Notes: generated from the letters alone by a model not told the origin. A stretch of DNA of 64,000 nucleotides from JAFDXJ01 sp038257845 (GCA_038257845.1 JBBSQL010000004.1:88130-152129); one strand, 5' to 3'. Numbered from the stretch's first letter, positions 52,634 to 62,155 are shown. Translations and numbers: made by a program.

Positions 52634-53230
52634 TTGATTGCTATAGAAAATACACTAATAAGTGATGAAATTATTTCGGCGCAATTTGTTTGCGACCTGC
52701 AAAAATGCAAAGGCGGCTGCTGCGAAGACGGCGATGCCGGTGCGCCTTTAACGACAGATGAATTAATTGAATTAAGGGAAAATTTTGAAGCAATCAAACC
52801 ATTCCTTTCGCAGGAAGGCCTTGCTGCCATTGAAGCACAGGGAAAATATGTACACGACACTTCTTTTGGTTGGGTTACGCCCACTATCAATAGTGGCATT
52901 TGCGCGTATGGCCGGAGAGATGAAAATGGCATCATTAAATGCGGCATAGAACAGGCATTTAATGAAGGTAAAATTGGCTGGAAAAAACCCATTAGTTGTC
53001 ATTTATTTCCAATCCGCATTTCGCCGAGTAAAGAAGATCCATCGTTAGATTTTGTAAATTATGAACCGAGGCAGGACCTTTGCCGTGCTGCATGTGCTTT
53101 GGGTAAAAGATTGAAAGTGCCCGTATATATTTTTTTAAAAGATGCACTGATCCGGAAATATGGCGCCGAATTTTATGAAACCCTGGAAGCAACAGTTGAC
53201 TATATGCAAAACGGGAAAAATGCTTCCTGA
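52634..53230 (+). CDS. DUF3109 family Cys-rich protein
   Basis: A 198-aa protein of the DUF3109 family (YkgJ-like cysteine cluster): the Cys block FVCDLQKCKGGCCEDGDAG near the start, then SGICAYGRRDENGIIKCGIE and KPISCHLFPIRIS, DLCRAACALGKRLKVPVY. The cysteines probably bind Zn or an Fe-S cluster. Function unknown. The start is a TTG at 52634; the usual family opening (M-I-x-I-E-D/N-T-L) begins exactly there. Follows gldD by 28 bases. Confidence 0.85.
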   Translation: MIAIENTLISDEIISAQFVCDLQKCKGGCCEDGDAGAPLTTDELIELRENFEAIKPFLSQEGLAAIEAQGKYVHDTSFGWVTPTINSGICAYGRRDENGIIKCGIEQAFNEGKIGWKKPISCHLFPIRISPSKEDPSLDFVNYEPRQDLCRAACALGKRLKVPVYIFLKDALIRKYGAEFYETLEATVDYMQNGKNAS

Positions 53231-53235
53231 TCATG

Positions 53236-53243
53236 TATCTTTG
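53236..53243 (+). promoter_or_regulatory. -7 box of the LutB-like gene
   Basis: TATCTTTG matches TAnnTTTG, 45 bases before the ATG at 53289; no -33 TTG found. Confidence 0.4.
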
Positions 53244-53288
53244 TTGCTTTATAAGCCGCGATAATTTTTACAAAATGCTACCGGGATC

Positions 53289-54677
53289 ATGACAAAAAAC
53301 GAATCAATTTTTCTCGCAAAAAGTACGATAAAATCTGCTGACCTTTCTCACCGGCAGAAAATAAATTTTAATATTGGAAAATACAACGCGGCCGTTCCAA
53401 AAGGCAAATCACAATTTGCGGATTTACCTGCATTGCGTAAAAAAGCAAAAAATATAAAATGGCGGGCTATTGAAAATTTAGGTTCCTGGCTGGAAATGTT
53501 TGAAAAAAAAATTAGTGAAAACGGCGCTACAGTTTTATGGGCGCAAACTGCTGAAGAAGCCTTGCAATTAATTGGGGATATCTGTAAGAAAAAAAATTGC
53601 AAACTGCTGGTCAAAAGCAAGAGCATGGTTACAGAAGAAATTCATTTAAACCATTACCTGGAATCTGCGGGCATTGAAAGTGTAGAAACCGATTTGGGTG
53701 AATACATTCAGCAATTAGATGACGAACCGCCTTATCATATCGTAACACCCGCGATGCATAAAAGCAAAGAAGATGTAGCTAAATTATTTGAAGTAAAACT
53801 GGGCACGGAAGCGGGATTATTGCCGGAACAGATTACACTGTTTACAAGAAATAAATTAAGGGAAAAATTTGTGCAAGCAGAGATCGGTGTTACAGGCGCA
53901 AACTTTTTAATTGCCGACACCGGTTCCATTGCTATTACAGAAAATGAAGGAAATGCACGATTATCAACAGCCTGGCCAAAAACGCATATAGTAATTGCCG
54001 GGATTGAAAAAATGTTGCCCTCTTTACAGGATTTAGCACTTTTTTGGCCACTACTTTCTTCCTTTGGTACGGGCCAGCAAATGACCGTTTACAACAGTAT
54101 CATTAGTGGCCCAAAAAAAGAAAATGAAACAGATGGGCCCGAAGAAATGTATGTGATTTTATTGGACAATGGCCGCACAGAAATTTTAAAAAATCCTGCT
54201 GTAAGGGAATCTTTGTATTGCATTCGTTGCGGTGCTTGCTTAAATGCATGTCCAGTATATAAAAATATTGGCGGACATAGTTATGGCACTACATACAGCG
54301 GCCCGATCGGAAGTGTGATCACACCACACTTACAAAAAATGAAAGATTTCAAACATCTAAGTTATGCATCTTCCTTGTGTGGAAATTGTACGGAAGCTTG
54401 TCCGGTGAATATTAATTTGCATACAATGTTATTAGAAAATCGCAAAGAGTCTGTGGACGAAGGGCTGTCCGATTTTTCAGAGCAGATGGCCTGGAAAGCC
54501 TGGCGTGTAGCGAGTTTACGCAGGAGCATGATGAATGCCGGCAATGCCGGTTTAAAAAATAAAGTGGTCAATTCACTTTTTAAAAATTGGTCAAAACACA
54601 GGAGCCCTCTTGAATTCAGCAAGAAAACTTTCAATGAAATGTGGAAGGAAAAATTAAAAGAAAAAAAACAACATTAA
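53289..54677 (+). CDS. LutB-like iron-sulfur lactate utilization protein
   Basis: A 462-aa cytoplasmic protein. The N-terminal LUD domain is seen in LLVKSKSMVTEEIHLNHYLE, VTGANFLIADTGSIAITENE and GTGQQMTVYNS; two 4Fe-4S motifs follow in CIRCGACLNACPVYKNIGG and LCGNCTEACPVNINLH (C-x2-C-x2-C-x3-C and C-x2-C-x3-C types), then a basic C-terminal region. In L-lactate oxidation LutB works with LutA and LutC; neither is in the next genes. ATG start with its own -7 box. Convergent with the M1 peptidase gene (14 bases between stops). Confidence 0.88.
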   Translation: MTKNESIFLAKSTIKSADLSHRQKINFNIGKYNAAVPKGKSQFADLPALRKKAKNIKWRAIENLGSWLEMFEKKISENGATVLWAQTAEEALQLIGDICKKKNCKLLVKSKSMVTEEIHLNHYLESAGIESVETDLGEYIQQLDDEPPYHIVTPAMHKSKEDVAKLFEVKLGTEAGLLPEQITLFTRNKLREKFVQAEIGVTGANFLIADTGSIAITENEGNARLSTAWPKTHIVIAGIEKMLPSLQDLALFWPLLSSFGTGQQMTVYNSIISGPKKENETDGPEEMYVILLDNGRTEILKNPAVRESLYCIRCGACLNACPVYKNIGGHSYGTTYSGPIGSVITPHLQKMKDFKHLSYASSLCGNCTEACPVNINLHTMLLENRKESVDEGLSDFSEQMAWKAWRVASLRRSMMNAGNAGLKNKVVNSLFKNWSKHRSPLEFSKKTFNEMWKEKLKEKKQH

Positions 54678-54691
54678 TTTTCAATGAAAAT

Positions 54692-56569
54692 TTATTTTGC
54701 ATTCCATACATTGTCCTTCTTATTAGAATCTACATTATAAGTAGCACCTAAAACAATTTTTTCCACCTGCTTTTTTGAATTCACTACAAAATCAATACTC
54801 GTGGCATGTTCCCAAACAGCTATACTGCGATGAATTTTTTGAGAACTTCCATCTTTAAATGTAATAGTCAAATCAATGGGAACATCTTTGGCACCATGCT
54901 TTGCAACTGTGATGGTAAACTGTCCTGTTTTTTCTGTTACTTTTTCTATAGCGAGATCCGGGATACCATCATCAAAATACCAGTTTTGCCAAAACCAATT
55001 CATGTTAACACCACTGCCCGTATTCATACAATTAAAAAAATCATACGGCAAAGGATGTTTGCCATTCCATTGTGAAATATAATAATGCAGGCCTTTGAAA
55101 AAGAGCGAATCGCCCAGCATATCTTTTACATATAAATATCCAAATGCAGGTTTAGGATAAGTATTCAAAAACGCAGACGAACCTGCAAGCATTGTAGTGA
55201 GCGTGGAAATGGGCACATCTCCTTCATCGCCTGCAAACATTTCATAAGGCACAATACCATAAGGATCCGTATAGATGCTATCAATCATTGGTGTAAGTAG
55301 CCATTCGCCAATAGTTGCCCAACCTTCATCCATCCAGCCATATTTTGTTTCATTCACGCCCATGTAAAAAGGAAACATCGTATGAAATATTTCATGATCA
55401 GTTAGTTCGATCGTTTCTTCCCTGTCTTCAAGCGGGTTATCATTCACCATCATCGGGTATTCCATTTGATCCAGTCCGTCAAAAACAGTTTCGTGCGGAT
55501 ATGGGTAAGGCCATTTGGGAAAACGGAAACTCATAAACTCCACTGTTTTTTTTGCAAAATCCATAACTTCATAAAAATCTTTATGAACAGGATTAAACGC
55601 AACGTCAACCCTGGTGCGCCTTCCGGAAGATGAGTCCACAATCAAACTGGTACTTCTCCATAAATAATGATCGCTGGTGGCAAATACAAAATCAGTGACA
55701 TGCTGCGCATCAAAATGCCAGGTATTGATATCATTATCTTTTGTGATGGAACTTTTATTCGCGAGGTCAGTACTATCAATCACATAAATAATTTTATCAG
55801 ACATTTCCGCATCGTGCAGCCGCTTACAATATTTTTCATTCAACACATCTTCACAATTTTGCAGCATGCCGGTAGCCCAAACAATAAAGTTTTTTGGTAC
55901 GGAAATATTGACCGAAAAATTACAGAAGTCATTATAAAATTCCTGCGAGCCCAAATAAGGATTTCTATTCCATCCGTCAATATCATCATACACTGCTATG
56001 CGTGGAAAAAAATAAGCCATAAATGAACTGCCTTCATCCACTTCGCCGGTACGGATATGTGACCCTTTATTTAAAGTATAAGAAAATGAAAGTTTGAAAG
56101 TAGTCGTGGTATGCGGCGGTATATGGGTTTTATGCAACACCATATTTGTACCATTTTTACTTAGTGCTTTGTCTTTGATCGCTATGTCGTTTACATAAAC
56201 ATCTTTTACAACAACTCCGTCAGTAAGGTCTTTCGCATCAATGGGCATATCGCGGATATTTCCTTTTTGATAGAGGTTTGGATATAATTTAAACCAGGTA
56301 TCACGCAAAGAATCGGGGCTGTTATTGGTATAAACAATTGTCTCTGTGCCGCTCACCAGCAGAGTTTCAGGATTGAATTGCACATCTATTTTATAATCTG
56401 CAGTATTTTGCCAGTAATTTTTTCCCGGCTCACCGGTCATACTTCTTGTATCACTTTTTTGGTATGCATCAATGAAATTACGCGGCAGGTTCAATGATTG
56501 TTGTGCAAATAAAATGCTGGAAAATTGAACCAGGAAAATGGCGATTACCAATTTTTTAAAGTTTTGCAT
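54692..56569 (-). CDS. Secreted M1 family metallopeptidase
   Basis: A 625-aa exported zinc aminopeptidase-type enzyme. Signal peptide MQNFKKLVIAIFLVQFSSIL to FAQ, then an M1 N-terminal domain. The active site is LTDHEIFHTMFPFYMGVNE: His392-Glu393 and His396 form HExxH, with the third ligand Glu in WMDEGWATIGEW. The exopeptidase GAMEN loop is replaced by DGLDQMEYPMMVND, as in many Bacteroidota M1 proteins. Located in the periplasm or outer membrane. ATG start. A second M1-like gene starts at 63398 but is truncated. Confidence 0.9.
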   Translation of the reverse strand: MQNFKKLVIAIFLVQFSSILFAQQSLNLPRNFIDAYQKSDTRSMTGEPGKNYWQNTADYKIDVQFNPETLLVSGTETIVYTNNSPDSLRDTWFKLYPNLYQKGNIRDMPIDAKDLTDGVVVKDVYVNDIAIKDKALSKNGTNMVLHKTHIPPHTTTTFKLSFSYTLNKGSHIRTGEVDEGSSFMAYFFPRIAVYDDIDGWNRNPYLGSQEFYNDFCNFSVNISVPKNFIVWATGMLQNCEDVLNEKYCKRLHDAEMSDKIIYVIDSTDLANKSSITKDNDINTWHFDAQHVTDFVFATSDHYLWRSTSLIVDSSSGRRTRVDVAFNPVHKDFYEVMDFAKKTVEFMSFRFPKWPYPYPHETVFDGLDQMEYPMMVNDNPLEDREETIELTDHEIFHTMFPFYMGVNETKYGWMDEGWATIGEWLLTPMIDSIYTDPYGIVPYEMFAGDEGDVPISTLTTMLAGSSAFLNTYPKPAFGYLYVKDMLGDSLFFKGLHYYISQWNGKHPLPYDFFNCMNTGSGVNMNWFWQNWYFDDGIPDLAIEKVTEKTGQFTITVAKHGAKDVPIDLTITFKDGSSQKIHRSIAVWEHATSIDFVVNSKKQVEKIVLGATYNVDSNKKDNVWNAK

Positions 56570-56658
56570 AAACCTTTTTTAAGTTGTTCAGGGATTTTTT
56601 AATAAAAGAAATATTTCAAAAGTGAAACTTTTTTTTTAATACAAAATTGTAAAAAATT

Positions 56659-57309
56659 TTACATAGCTATCCAAAAACCAATAAGCTGGCAAAGAATACC
56701 AATGAACAGGCCGATATATATTTCTGCTTTGAAATGTTCTTTGAGCACCAGGCGGCATGTACAAACCAACCCTGTAATGATCGCTGTGACAGCGATATCC
56801 TGGCCCAAATAAACCTGGTAATAAAAACAAGTGATCAACACAAAAGCAAGCACACCGCCCACGCCCATGGCATGCATACTTATTTTCATAAAATTATTAA
56901 TGATCAGGCCAAATACTGTTGCCACGAAAATGCCAAAATAAAAAGTTTTTAAAATGGCCGGTTGATCTGTAAAAAAACGGCTCAGGTACCACATCCACCA
57001 GTAAAAGATCATGGTGATGATGTAAGGCGCAATTCTTTCTTTTGCTGTGCGCAAATAGATATTATCAATAAATTTTAAACGCCATAAAAGAAAGACTGAA
57101 AATGCGGGAAAAAATGCCGTGATCCAAATCACGGAAAATGTTTTTTCGAAAAGTGTTTTTGCCGTGATACCCGGAAACTCAAATGGGAAGCGGGTTCGCA
57201 GCCAGAGAAAAACAAAACTTGGCAAAAAAAGCGGGTGGAAAATATAGGAAAATAGTTTTGCCAAAAGTTGTTCCCCGTTTCCAAATTTCTGAGTAAGCCT
57301 GGCTTGCAT
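56659..57309 (-). CDS. PAP2-like integral membrane protein
   Basis: A 216-aa protein with about six transmembrane segments. It has the spacing of a type 2 phosphatidic-acid phosphatase but weakened motifs: RTAKERIAPYIIT for the K-x6-R-P block, NFMKISMHAMGVGG for the S-G-H block, and no obvious third S-R-x5-H block (only YLGQDIAVTAI). Either a divergent lipid phosphatase or an inactive relative. ATG start; last gene after rpoN on the same strand (21 bases between). Confidence 0.6.
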   Translation of the reverse strand: MQARLTQKFGNGEQLLAKLFSYIFHPLFLPSFVFLWLRTRFPFEFPGITAKTLFEKTFSVIWITAFFPAFSVFLLWRLKFIDNIYLRTAKERIAPYIITMIFYWWMWYLSRFFTDQPAILKTFYFGIFVATVFGLIINNFMKISMHAMGVGGVLAFVLITCFYYQVYLGQDIAVTAIITGLVCTCRLVLKEHFKAEIYIGLFIGILCQLIGFWIAM

Positions 57310-57330
57310 GAATTCTTTTTATATGCGAAT

Positions 57331-58812
57331 TTATAATTCTTTCCTCAGCCTGGCCACCGGAAGGTTGAGTTGTTCCCTGTATTTTGCAACTGTGCGCCGG
57401 GCAATATTATACCCCTTTTCCTGGAGCATTTTTGTTAGTAGTTCATCACTGAAAGGTTTGCGCTTGTCTTCCGATTCGATGAGGTCACTGAGTATTTTTT
57501 TCACTTCGCGCGTACTTACTTCTTCACCGCTGTCGGTGCTTAAAGATTCACTGAAGAAAAATTTCAACAGGTAAGAGCCAAATTCAGTTTGCACAAATTT
57601 ACTGTTAGCCACGCGGCTTACCGTGGAAATATCCAGGCCGGTGATCTCTGCAATGTCTTTTAAGATCATTGGTTTGAGGTTTGTTTCGTCGCCTGTTTTA
57701 AAAAATTCTTCCTGGTAATTCATAATTGCTTCCATCGTGCTTAGCAATGTATGTTGCCGTTGCTTGATCATATCAATAAACCATTTTGCGGAATCAATTT
57801 TTTGCTTGATAAATAATACAGCTTCTTTTTGCCGCTTATCTTTTTTACTGCCTTTGCTGTAATCCTTCAGCATATCGCGGTAGCCTTCACTGATGCGCAG
57901 GTCAGGTGCATTTTTCGCATTGAGTGAAAGTTCCAGTTTGCCATTATTAAAAATAAAAAAATCTGGCACTACATAACTTTTTGCTTTGTTGCTGTCACTG
58001 ATCTCTCCTCCGGGACGCGGGTTTAATTTGATAATACAATTGATTACACTTTTCAATTGCTCTTCATCAATATTTAATCCCCGCTGAATTTTTTCATAAT
58101 GCTTCTTAGTAAACTCATCAAAATATTTTTCGAGTATTTCAATAGCCGGTTTCACATCTTTGCCCTGCACTTCAAGCCGGTATAACTGCAACAGCAGGCA
58201 TTCCTGCAAATCACGCGCACAAATTCCTGGCGGATCAAATTGCTGGATCTGTTGAATAATTTTTTCCACTTCTTCTTCAGTCGTTTCTACATTTTGCCGA
58301 AATGCAAGATCATCCACGATGGATGAAATCTCGCGGCGCAGGTAACCATCATCATCAATACTACCAACAATTTGTTCTGCAATTTTTCTTTCGCGGCTTT
58401 CAAGCGTAAGCATGCCCAATTGCTCTAATAACATTTCATGAAAACTGCGTTCCAGTTTGAAAGGAATTGTTTTTTGTTCATCGGGGTCCGGGTAATTGTC
58501 ATCGCGCAGTTTATAATCTGCGATATCATCATCTCCTTCTTTTACATATTCACTGATATCAATATTTTCATAATCCTCTTCGCTTCCATCCGCTTCAAAT
58601 TCTTCTTCCGGTTCTTCCTTCACTTCATCTTTCAAAATTGGATCATCTTCAGCTTCTTCATCCGTAGTTTCCAATGCCGGATTTTCTTCCAGTTCTTCTT
58701 TTATACGTTCTTCCAGGTTGGCCGTAGGCACCTGCAGCAACTTCATCAATTGAATTTGCTGAGGGGATAATTTTTGTAATAATTTTTGCTGTAAATGTTG
58801 CGATAATGACAT
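57331..58812 (-). CDS. rpoN: RNA polymerase sigma-54 factor
   Basis: Alternative sigma factor that needs enhancer-binding ATPases. A 493-aa protein: region I activator-interacting LQQKLLQKLSPQQIQLMKLL and EELEENPALETT, an acidic linker (EEPEEEFEADGSEEDYENID), the core-binding domain, and the C-terminal RpoN box ARRTVAKYREQLNLP with the preceding helix-turn-helix (DIAEITGLDISTVSRVANSK). ATG 58812 (MSLSQHLQQ) is chosen over TTG 58824. No enhancer-binding regulator is in the window. Confidence 0.97.
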   Translation of the reverse strand: MSLSQHLQQKLLQKLSPQQIQLMKLLQVPTANLEERIKEELEENPALETTDEEAEDDPILKDEVKEEPEEEFEADGSEEDYENIDISEYVKEGDDDIADYKLRDDNYPDPDEQKTIPFKLERSFHEMLLEQLGMLTLESRERKIAEQIVGSIDDDGYLRREISSIVDDLAFRQNVETTEEEVEKIIQQIQQFDPPGICARDLQECLLLQLYRLEVQGKDVKPAIEILEKYFDEFTKKHYEKIQRGLNIDEEQLKSVINCIIKLNPRPGGEISDSNKAKSYVVPDFFIFNNGKLELSLNAKNAPDLRISEGYRDMLKDYSKGSKKDKRQKEAVLFIKQKIDSAKWFIDMIKQRQHTLLSTMEAIMNYQEEFFKTGDETNLKPMILKDIAEITGLDISTVSRVANSKFVQTEFGSYLLKFFFSESLSTDSGEEVSTREVKKILSDLIESEDKRKPFSDELLTKMLQEKGYNIARRTVAKYREQLNLPVARLRKEL

Positions 58813-58881
58813 GATATTTTTCAATCGTTTTTATAAATCCAATAATATGAAATATGTTTTATTTGATTTTTACTTTTTTAA

Positions 58882-58889
58882 CAAACGTA
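58882..58889 (-). promoter_or_regulatory. -7 box of rpoN
   Basis: On the minus strand TACGTTTG matches TAnnTTTG, about 70 bases before the ATG at 58812. No clear -33 element. Confidence 0.4.
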
Positions 58890-58941
58890 AAAATCTTTTT
58901 TCCTAATTTGCCGTAAATTTACAAAGAAATAGATAAGCAGA

Positions 58942-59235
58942 ATGATTCCTAAAATTTGTTTTTTTGTAAATATTTTCTTAATGATAATTATTCCGGGAAA
59001 GAGTCAAAATTTCCGGGATACGGCGTCTGCAAAAAATAATTATTTCAATACAGCGCCTGCGTTTCCATTCGTAAAAGTGCCGGGAAATTTTTACGCAGAA
59101 AATATGGGATTCTTTTGCAAAAAAGAACTGGCTATTCAAAAATTAACGACTATTCCAATAAAGTTCAGGCTGGGTTCTGTGCAATATTGCGATGCGCTGG
59201 AAGGAAAAAATCAAATCCATTTAAAACCCGAATAA
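58942..59235 (+). CDS. Small secreted protein, unknown
   Basis: A 97-aa protein with a signal peptide (MIPKICFFVNIFLMIIIPGK), then SQNFRDTASAKNNYFNTAPA, FVKVPGNFYAENMGFFCKKE and KFRLGSVQYCDALEGKNQ. Two Cys could form a disulfide. It has no known domain that I recognise; the FxFVKVPGxFYxxxMGFFCKKE pattern looks like a conserved Chitinophagaceae protein. ATG start, divergent from rpoN; only 13 bases separate its stop from that of the DegT gene. Confidence 0.6.
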   Translation: MIPKICFFVNIFLMIIIPGKSQNFRDTASAKNNYFNTAPAFPFVKVPGNFYAENMGFFCKKELAIQKLTTIPIKFRLGSVQYCDALEGKNQIHLKPE

Positions 59236-59248
59236 ACAAGAAGGCTTT

Positions 59249-60463
59249 TTATACAAATTCTTTTTTTTCCATAGCTTGTTTTGCTGCAGCAACTATTTTT
59301 TCTCCTTTGGCAATAATATCGCTTTCTTTCCAGCCAAGACTGATGGCGGTGGAAATGCAACGTGATAAAATAGCATCGCTTTTTGAAAAATCCTTTTTCT
59401 TTAAATTATTGAGCGCCTGTGTTTGCGCATCATTCAAAGGATATAAAGAATGGCCGTTTTTCAAATGATCCCACTTTTTATGATAATGCCAGTTATTGAT
59501 AAACCAGTAAAAATTTCCCGTCAGGGCATTTTCCTTTTTCAAAATATCTACAGTTTTTAAAGTGGCTTCTTCTGTAGGTAAAAACCAACTTAAAAAAGTA
59601 CAACTATCTCCTTGTTCATCCGGTATCTCCCGGAAACTAATACCGGGAATTTCGGATAAAATATTTTTAAGAATTCCATGATTTTTTCTTTGAATAGAAA
59701 GAAACTGGTCCAGTTTTTTTATTTGTGCCAGTCCAACGGCTGCATGCAATTCGCTGATGCGAAAGTTATAGCCCATAAATGGATGCATTTCTAAACCTCT
59801 GTCATTGCCAATATGATCATGACCATGGTCAGTAAACTGGTCTGATGATGTATAAATCTTTTCATCATTCGTCAATACAGCACCACCTTCTCCGCAGGTT
59901 ATAGTTTTTACAAAATCAAAAGAAAAAGTACCTGCATCACCGATTGTGCCAAGGTGTTTGCCATGATATGTAGCACCAATACTCTGGCAGGCATCTTCGA
60001 GTAATAATAATTTATGCGCCTTGCAAATTTGAATAAGCGCATCCAAATCCGCCATGCTGCCGCACATGTGTACGGGCATGATGCATTTTGTTTTTGGCGT
60101 AATTGCATTTTCCACAGCAATAGGATCCAGCGTGAGTGATTTATTTATATCAACCAAAACTGGTACTGCGCCAACACTCAATATTGCTTCAAAACTCGCC
60201 ACAAAAGTAAAAGCCGGCATGATTACTTCATCACCTGCACCAACGCCCAAAGCCGCAAGTGCAGTGGTTAATGCCGCGGTACCACTGCTTGTAAGCTGTG
60301 CATACTTACAACCAAAAACTTCGCGAATTTTATTTTCGAGTTCTTTCGCTTTCCATATTCCCTTTCTCGGGCCGTCAAAACCATAGCGCATGAGTATGCC
60401 TGTTTCCAGTACATCATTTACTTCTTTGCGTTCTTCATCTCCCCAAAATTCAAAACCGGGCAT
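59249..60463 (-). CDS. DegT/DnrJ/EryC1/StrS aminotransferase
   Basis: PLP-dependent sugar aminotransferase of surface-polysaccharide or amino-sugar pathways. A 404-aa protein: ELENKIREVFGCKYAQLTSS and GTAALTTALAALGVGAGDEV, EDACQSIGATYHGKHLGTIG, and the PLP Lys in FSFDFVKTITCGEGGAVLTN; then HPFMGYNFRISELHAAVGLA. The usual Ser-x-x-K-x block is Phe-Val-Lys-Thr. Substrate unknown; no sugar-nucleotide genes lie next to it. ATG start with a -7 box TATCTTTG at 60494-60501. Confidence 0.93.
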   Translation of the reverse strand: MPGFEFWGDEERKEVNDVLETGILMRYGFDGPRKGIWKAKELENKIREVFGCKYAQLTSSGTAALTTALAALGVGAGDEVIMPAFTFVASFEAILSVGAVPVLVDINKSLTLDPIAVENAITPKTKCIMPVHMCGSMADLDALIQICKAHKLLLLEDACQSIGATYHGKHLGTIGDAGTFSFDFVKTITCGEGGAVLTNDEKIYTSSDQFTDHGHDHIGNDRGLEMHPFMGYNFRISELHAAVGLAQIKKLDQFLSIQRKNHGILKNILSEIPGISFREIPDEQGDSCTFLSWFLPTEEATLKTVDILKKENALTGNFYWFINNWHYHKKWDHLKNGHSLYPLNDAQTQALNNLKKKDFSKSDAILSRCISTAISLGWKESDIIAKGEKIVAAAKQAMEKKEFV

Positions 60464-60493
60464 AATTATTTATTTAAATGAAAAATAAATGTA

Positions 60494-60501
60494 CAAAGAT
60501 A
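60494..60501 (-). promoter_or_regulatory. -7 box of the DegT aminotransferase gene
   Basis: On the minus strand TATCTTTG matches TAnnTTTG, about 30 bases upstream of the ATG at 60463. Confidence 0.45.
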
Positions 60502-60565
60502 AAGGCAGATTTATTTGATAAGATGAAATTGTAATTTAATTAGGAAATCGAATTGGATATATTTT

Positions 60566-62155
60566 TTATAGCTTTTGATTATTCCCCACCTGCCATCCCG
60601 ATTTCGTTTTTACCAAATGCATCACTTTGCTTAAAGGACTTTCATTATTTTGCCTGTCCACGCTGCTGATGGCGACATAGCAATCATTTGAATCATCGGG
60701 CAATGTTGTAAAAGGCAGCGTTAATGTAGTTTGAAAATTACGATCAACTGCCTGGATTTGCATGGGCAGTTTTCCAAGATCATTTATATTATTTGAAAAA
60801 TATAAAACAATATTCTTTACTTCTTCTGTTTCCAGTTTATTGCCTGCATTGCAATCAATATCAAATGAAGGCGCTGCGGCTTTTTTATTTTCCGTGATCT
60901 TTAAAATGGAAGGTTGCATTGGGGCAATTGTATCTATCCACGGCATCGGCGGAATGAGCGCCGGGTATTTATAATAATTATTTCTCAGGCTGTCACACCA
61001 GCCATTTGGATTGGGCAAAAAATCTTTCGCACTAAAATAAATACTTCCCTGTACATTTTTATAATTGCGCAGCATTTGTATTTCTTCCGGCAATTCATCT
61101 TTTCTTTTCCACGCTGCAGTTGGACTTTCCGTGGCGCGGTATAAGCCATGCCCGATATACAAATCTTTTCCATACGTGTGATTTGCCCACCAATCGAGTA
61201 ACGTACCATAATCACACAATTTGTGATTGATTTCCCAGTAAAGTTGCGGCACTACATAATCAATCCAGCCTTCTTTTAACCACAATAAAATATCCGCATA
61301 CAAGTCATCATAATTCGTTTGGCCGGCACGTGTATCACTGCCTTCAGGATCTACACTTTTATTTCGCCAAACGCCAAAGGGACTGATGCCAAATTTAATC
61401 AATGGTTTTTCCTTGAGGATCACATTGTGTATGCTTAAAATAATACTATCACAATTACTTCTTCTCCAGTCTTCTTTATTCAATCCTTGTGGTTTACCAT
61501 ATTTCAGGTAAGCTGCATTATCTGCAAACTCTTTACCCGTGATCCTGTATGGATAAAAATAATCATCCATGTGAATGGCATCAATATCATACCGTTTTAT
61601 AATATCTCGTACGACACCAGTTACATATTGAACCACTTCGGGCAAACCGGGATTAAAAAACTTTGTTGTTCCATACGTTATGAACCATTCAGGATGTTGT
61701 TTGGTAATATGATTGGAAGAAATATTTGAAGTGTTCACATTAAAAACTGCACGGTATGGATTCAACCATGCATGAAATTCCATACCGCGTTTATGCGTTT
61801 CTTCGATCATAAAATAAAGTGGGTCATAATACGGAACAGGCGCTACGCCTTGTTTTCCGGTGAGGTATTCACTCCAGGGTTCGTAAGGTGATGGATAAAA
61901 AGCATCCGCAGCCGGACGGATTTGAACGACCACTGCATTCATGCCCAGGCCTTTTAAATAATCCAGTAATTGTATGAAAGAAGATTTTTGTTCATCAACA
62001 GTTAATCCTTTTTTGGAAGGCCAGTCAATGTTCACGACGGAGGCAATCCATGCTGCACGAAATTCATATTTCGGTTGCGCAAAATTTTTACATGGAAGAA
62101 TTATTATTAATAAAAATAACAGGGTAAGGAACCTGTTGCGGTTTTTATACTGCAT
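60566..62155 (-). CDS. Secreted GHL10-type glycoside hydrolase (DUF187)
   Basis: A 529-aa exported TIM-barrel hydrolase: signal peptide (FLTLLFLLIIILPCKNFA), then the GHL10/DUF187 start YEFRAAWIASVVNIDWPSKK. NAVVVQIRPAADAFYPSPYE, FHAWLNPYRAVFN, DIDAIHMDDYFYPYRITGKE and WIDYVVPQLYWEIN contain the acidic residues expected in the active site. The family acts on bacterial cell-wall or other glycans, often as a lipoprotein. The last 130 residues form a beta-sandwich (NIVLYFSNNINDLGK). ATG start; single gene. Confidence 0.88.
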   Translation of the reverse strand: MQYKNRNRFLTLLFLLIIILPCKNFAQPKYEFRAAWIASVVNIDWPSKKGLTVDEQKSSFIQLLDYLKGLGMNAVVVQIRPAADAFYPSPYEPWSEYLTGKQGVAPVPYYDPLYFMIEETHKRGMEFHAWLNPYRAVFNVNTSNISSNHITKQHPEWFITYGTTKFFNPGLPEVVQYVTGVVRDIIKRYDIDAIHMDDYFYPYRITGKEFADNAAYLKYGKPQGLNKEDWRRSNCDSIILSIHNVILKEKPLIKFGISPFGVWRNKSVDPEGSDTRAGQTNYDDLYADILLWLKEGWIDYVVPQLYWEINHKLCDYGTLLDWWANHTYGKDLYIGHGLYRATESPTAAWKRKDELPEEIQMLRNYKNVQGSIYFSAKDFLPNPNGWCDSLRNNYYKYPALIPPMPWIDTIAPMQPSILKITENKKAAAPSFDIDCNAGNKLETEEVKNIVLYFSNNINDLGKLPMQIQAVDRNFQTTLTLPFTTLPDDSNDCYVAISSVDRQNNESPLSKVMHLVKTKSGWQVGNNQKL

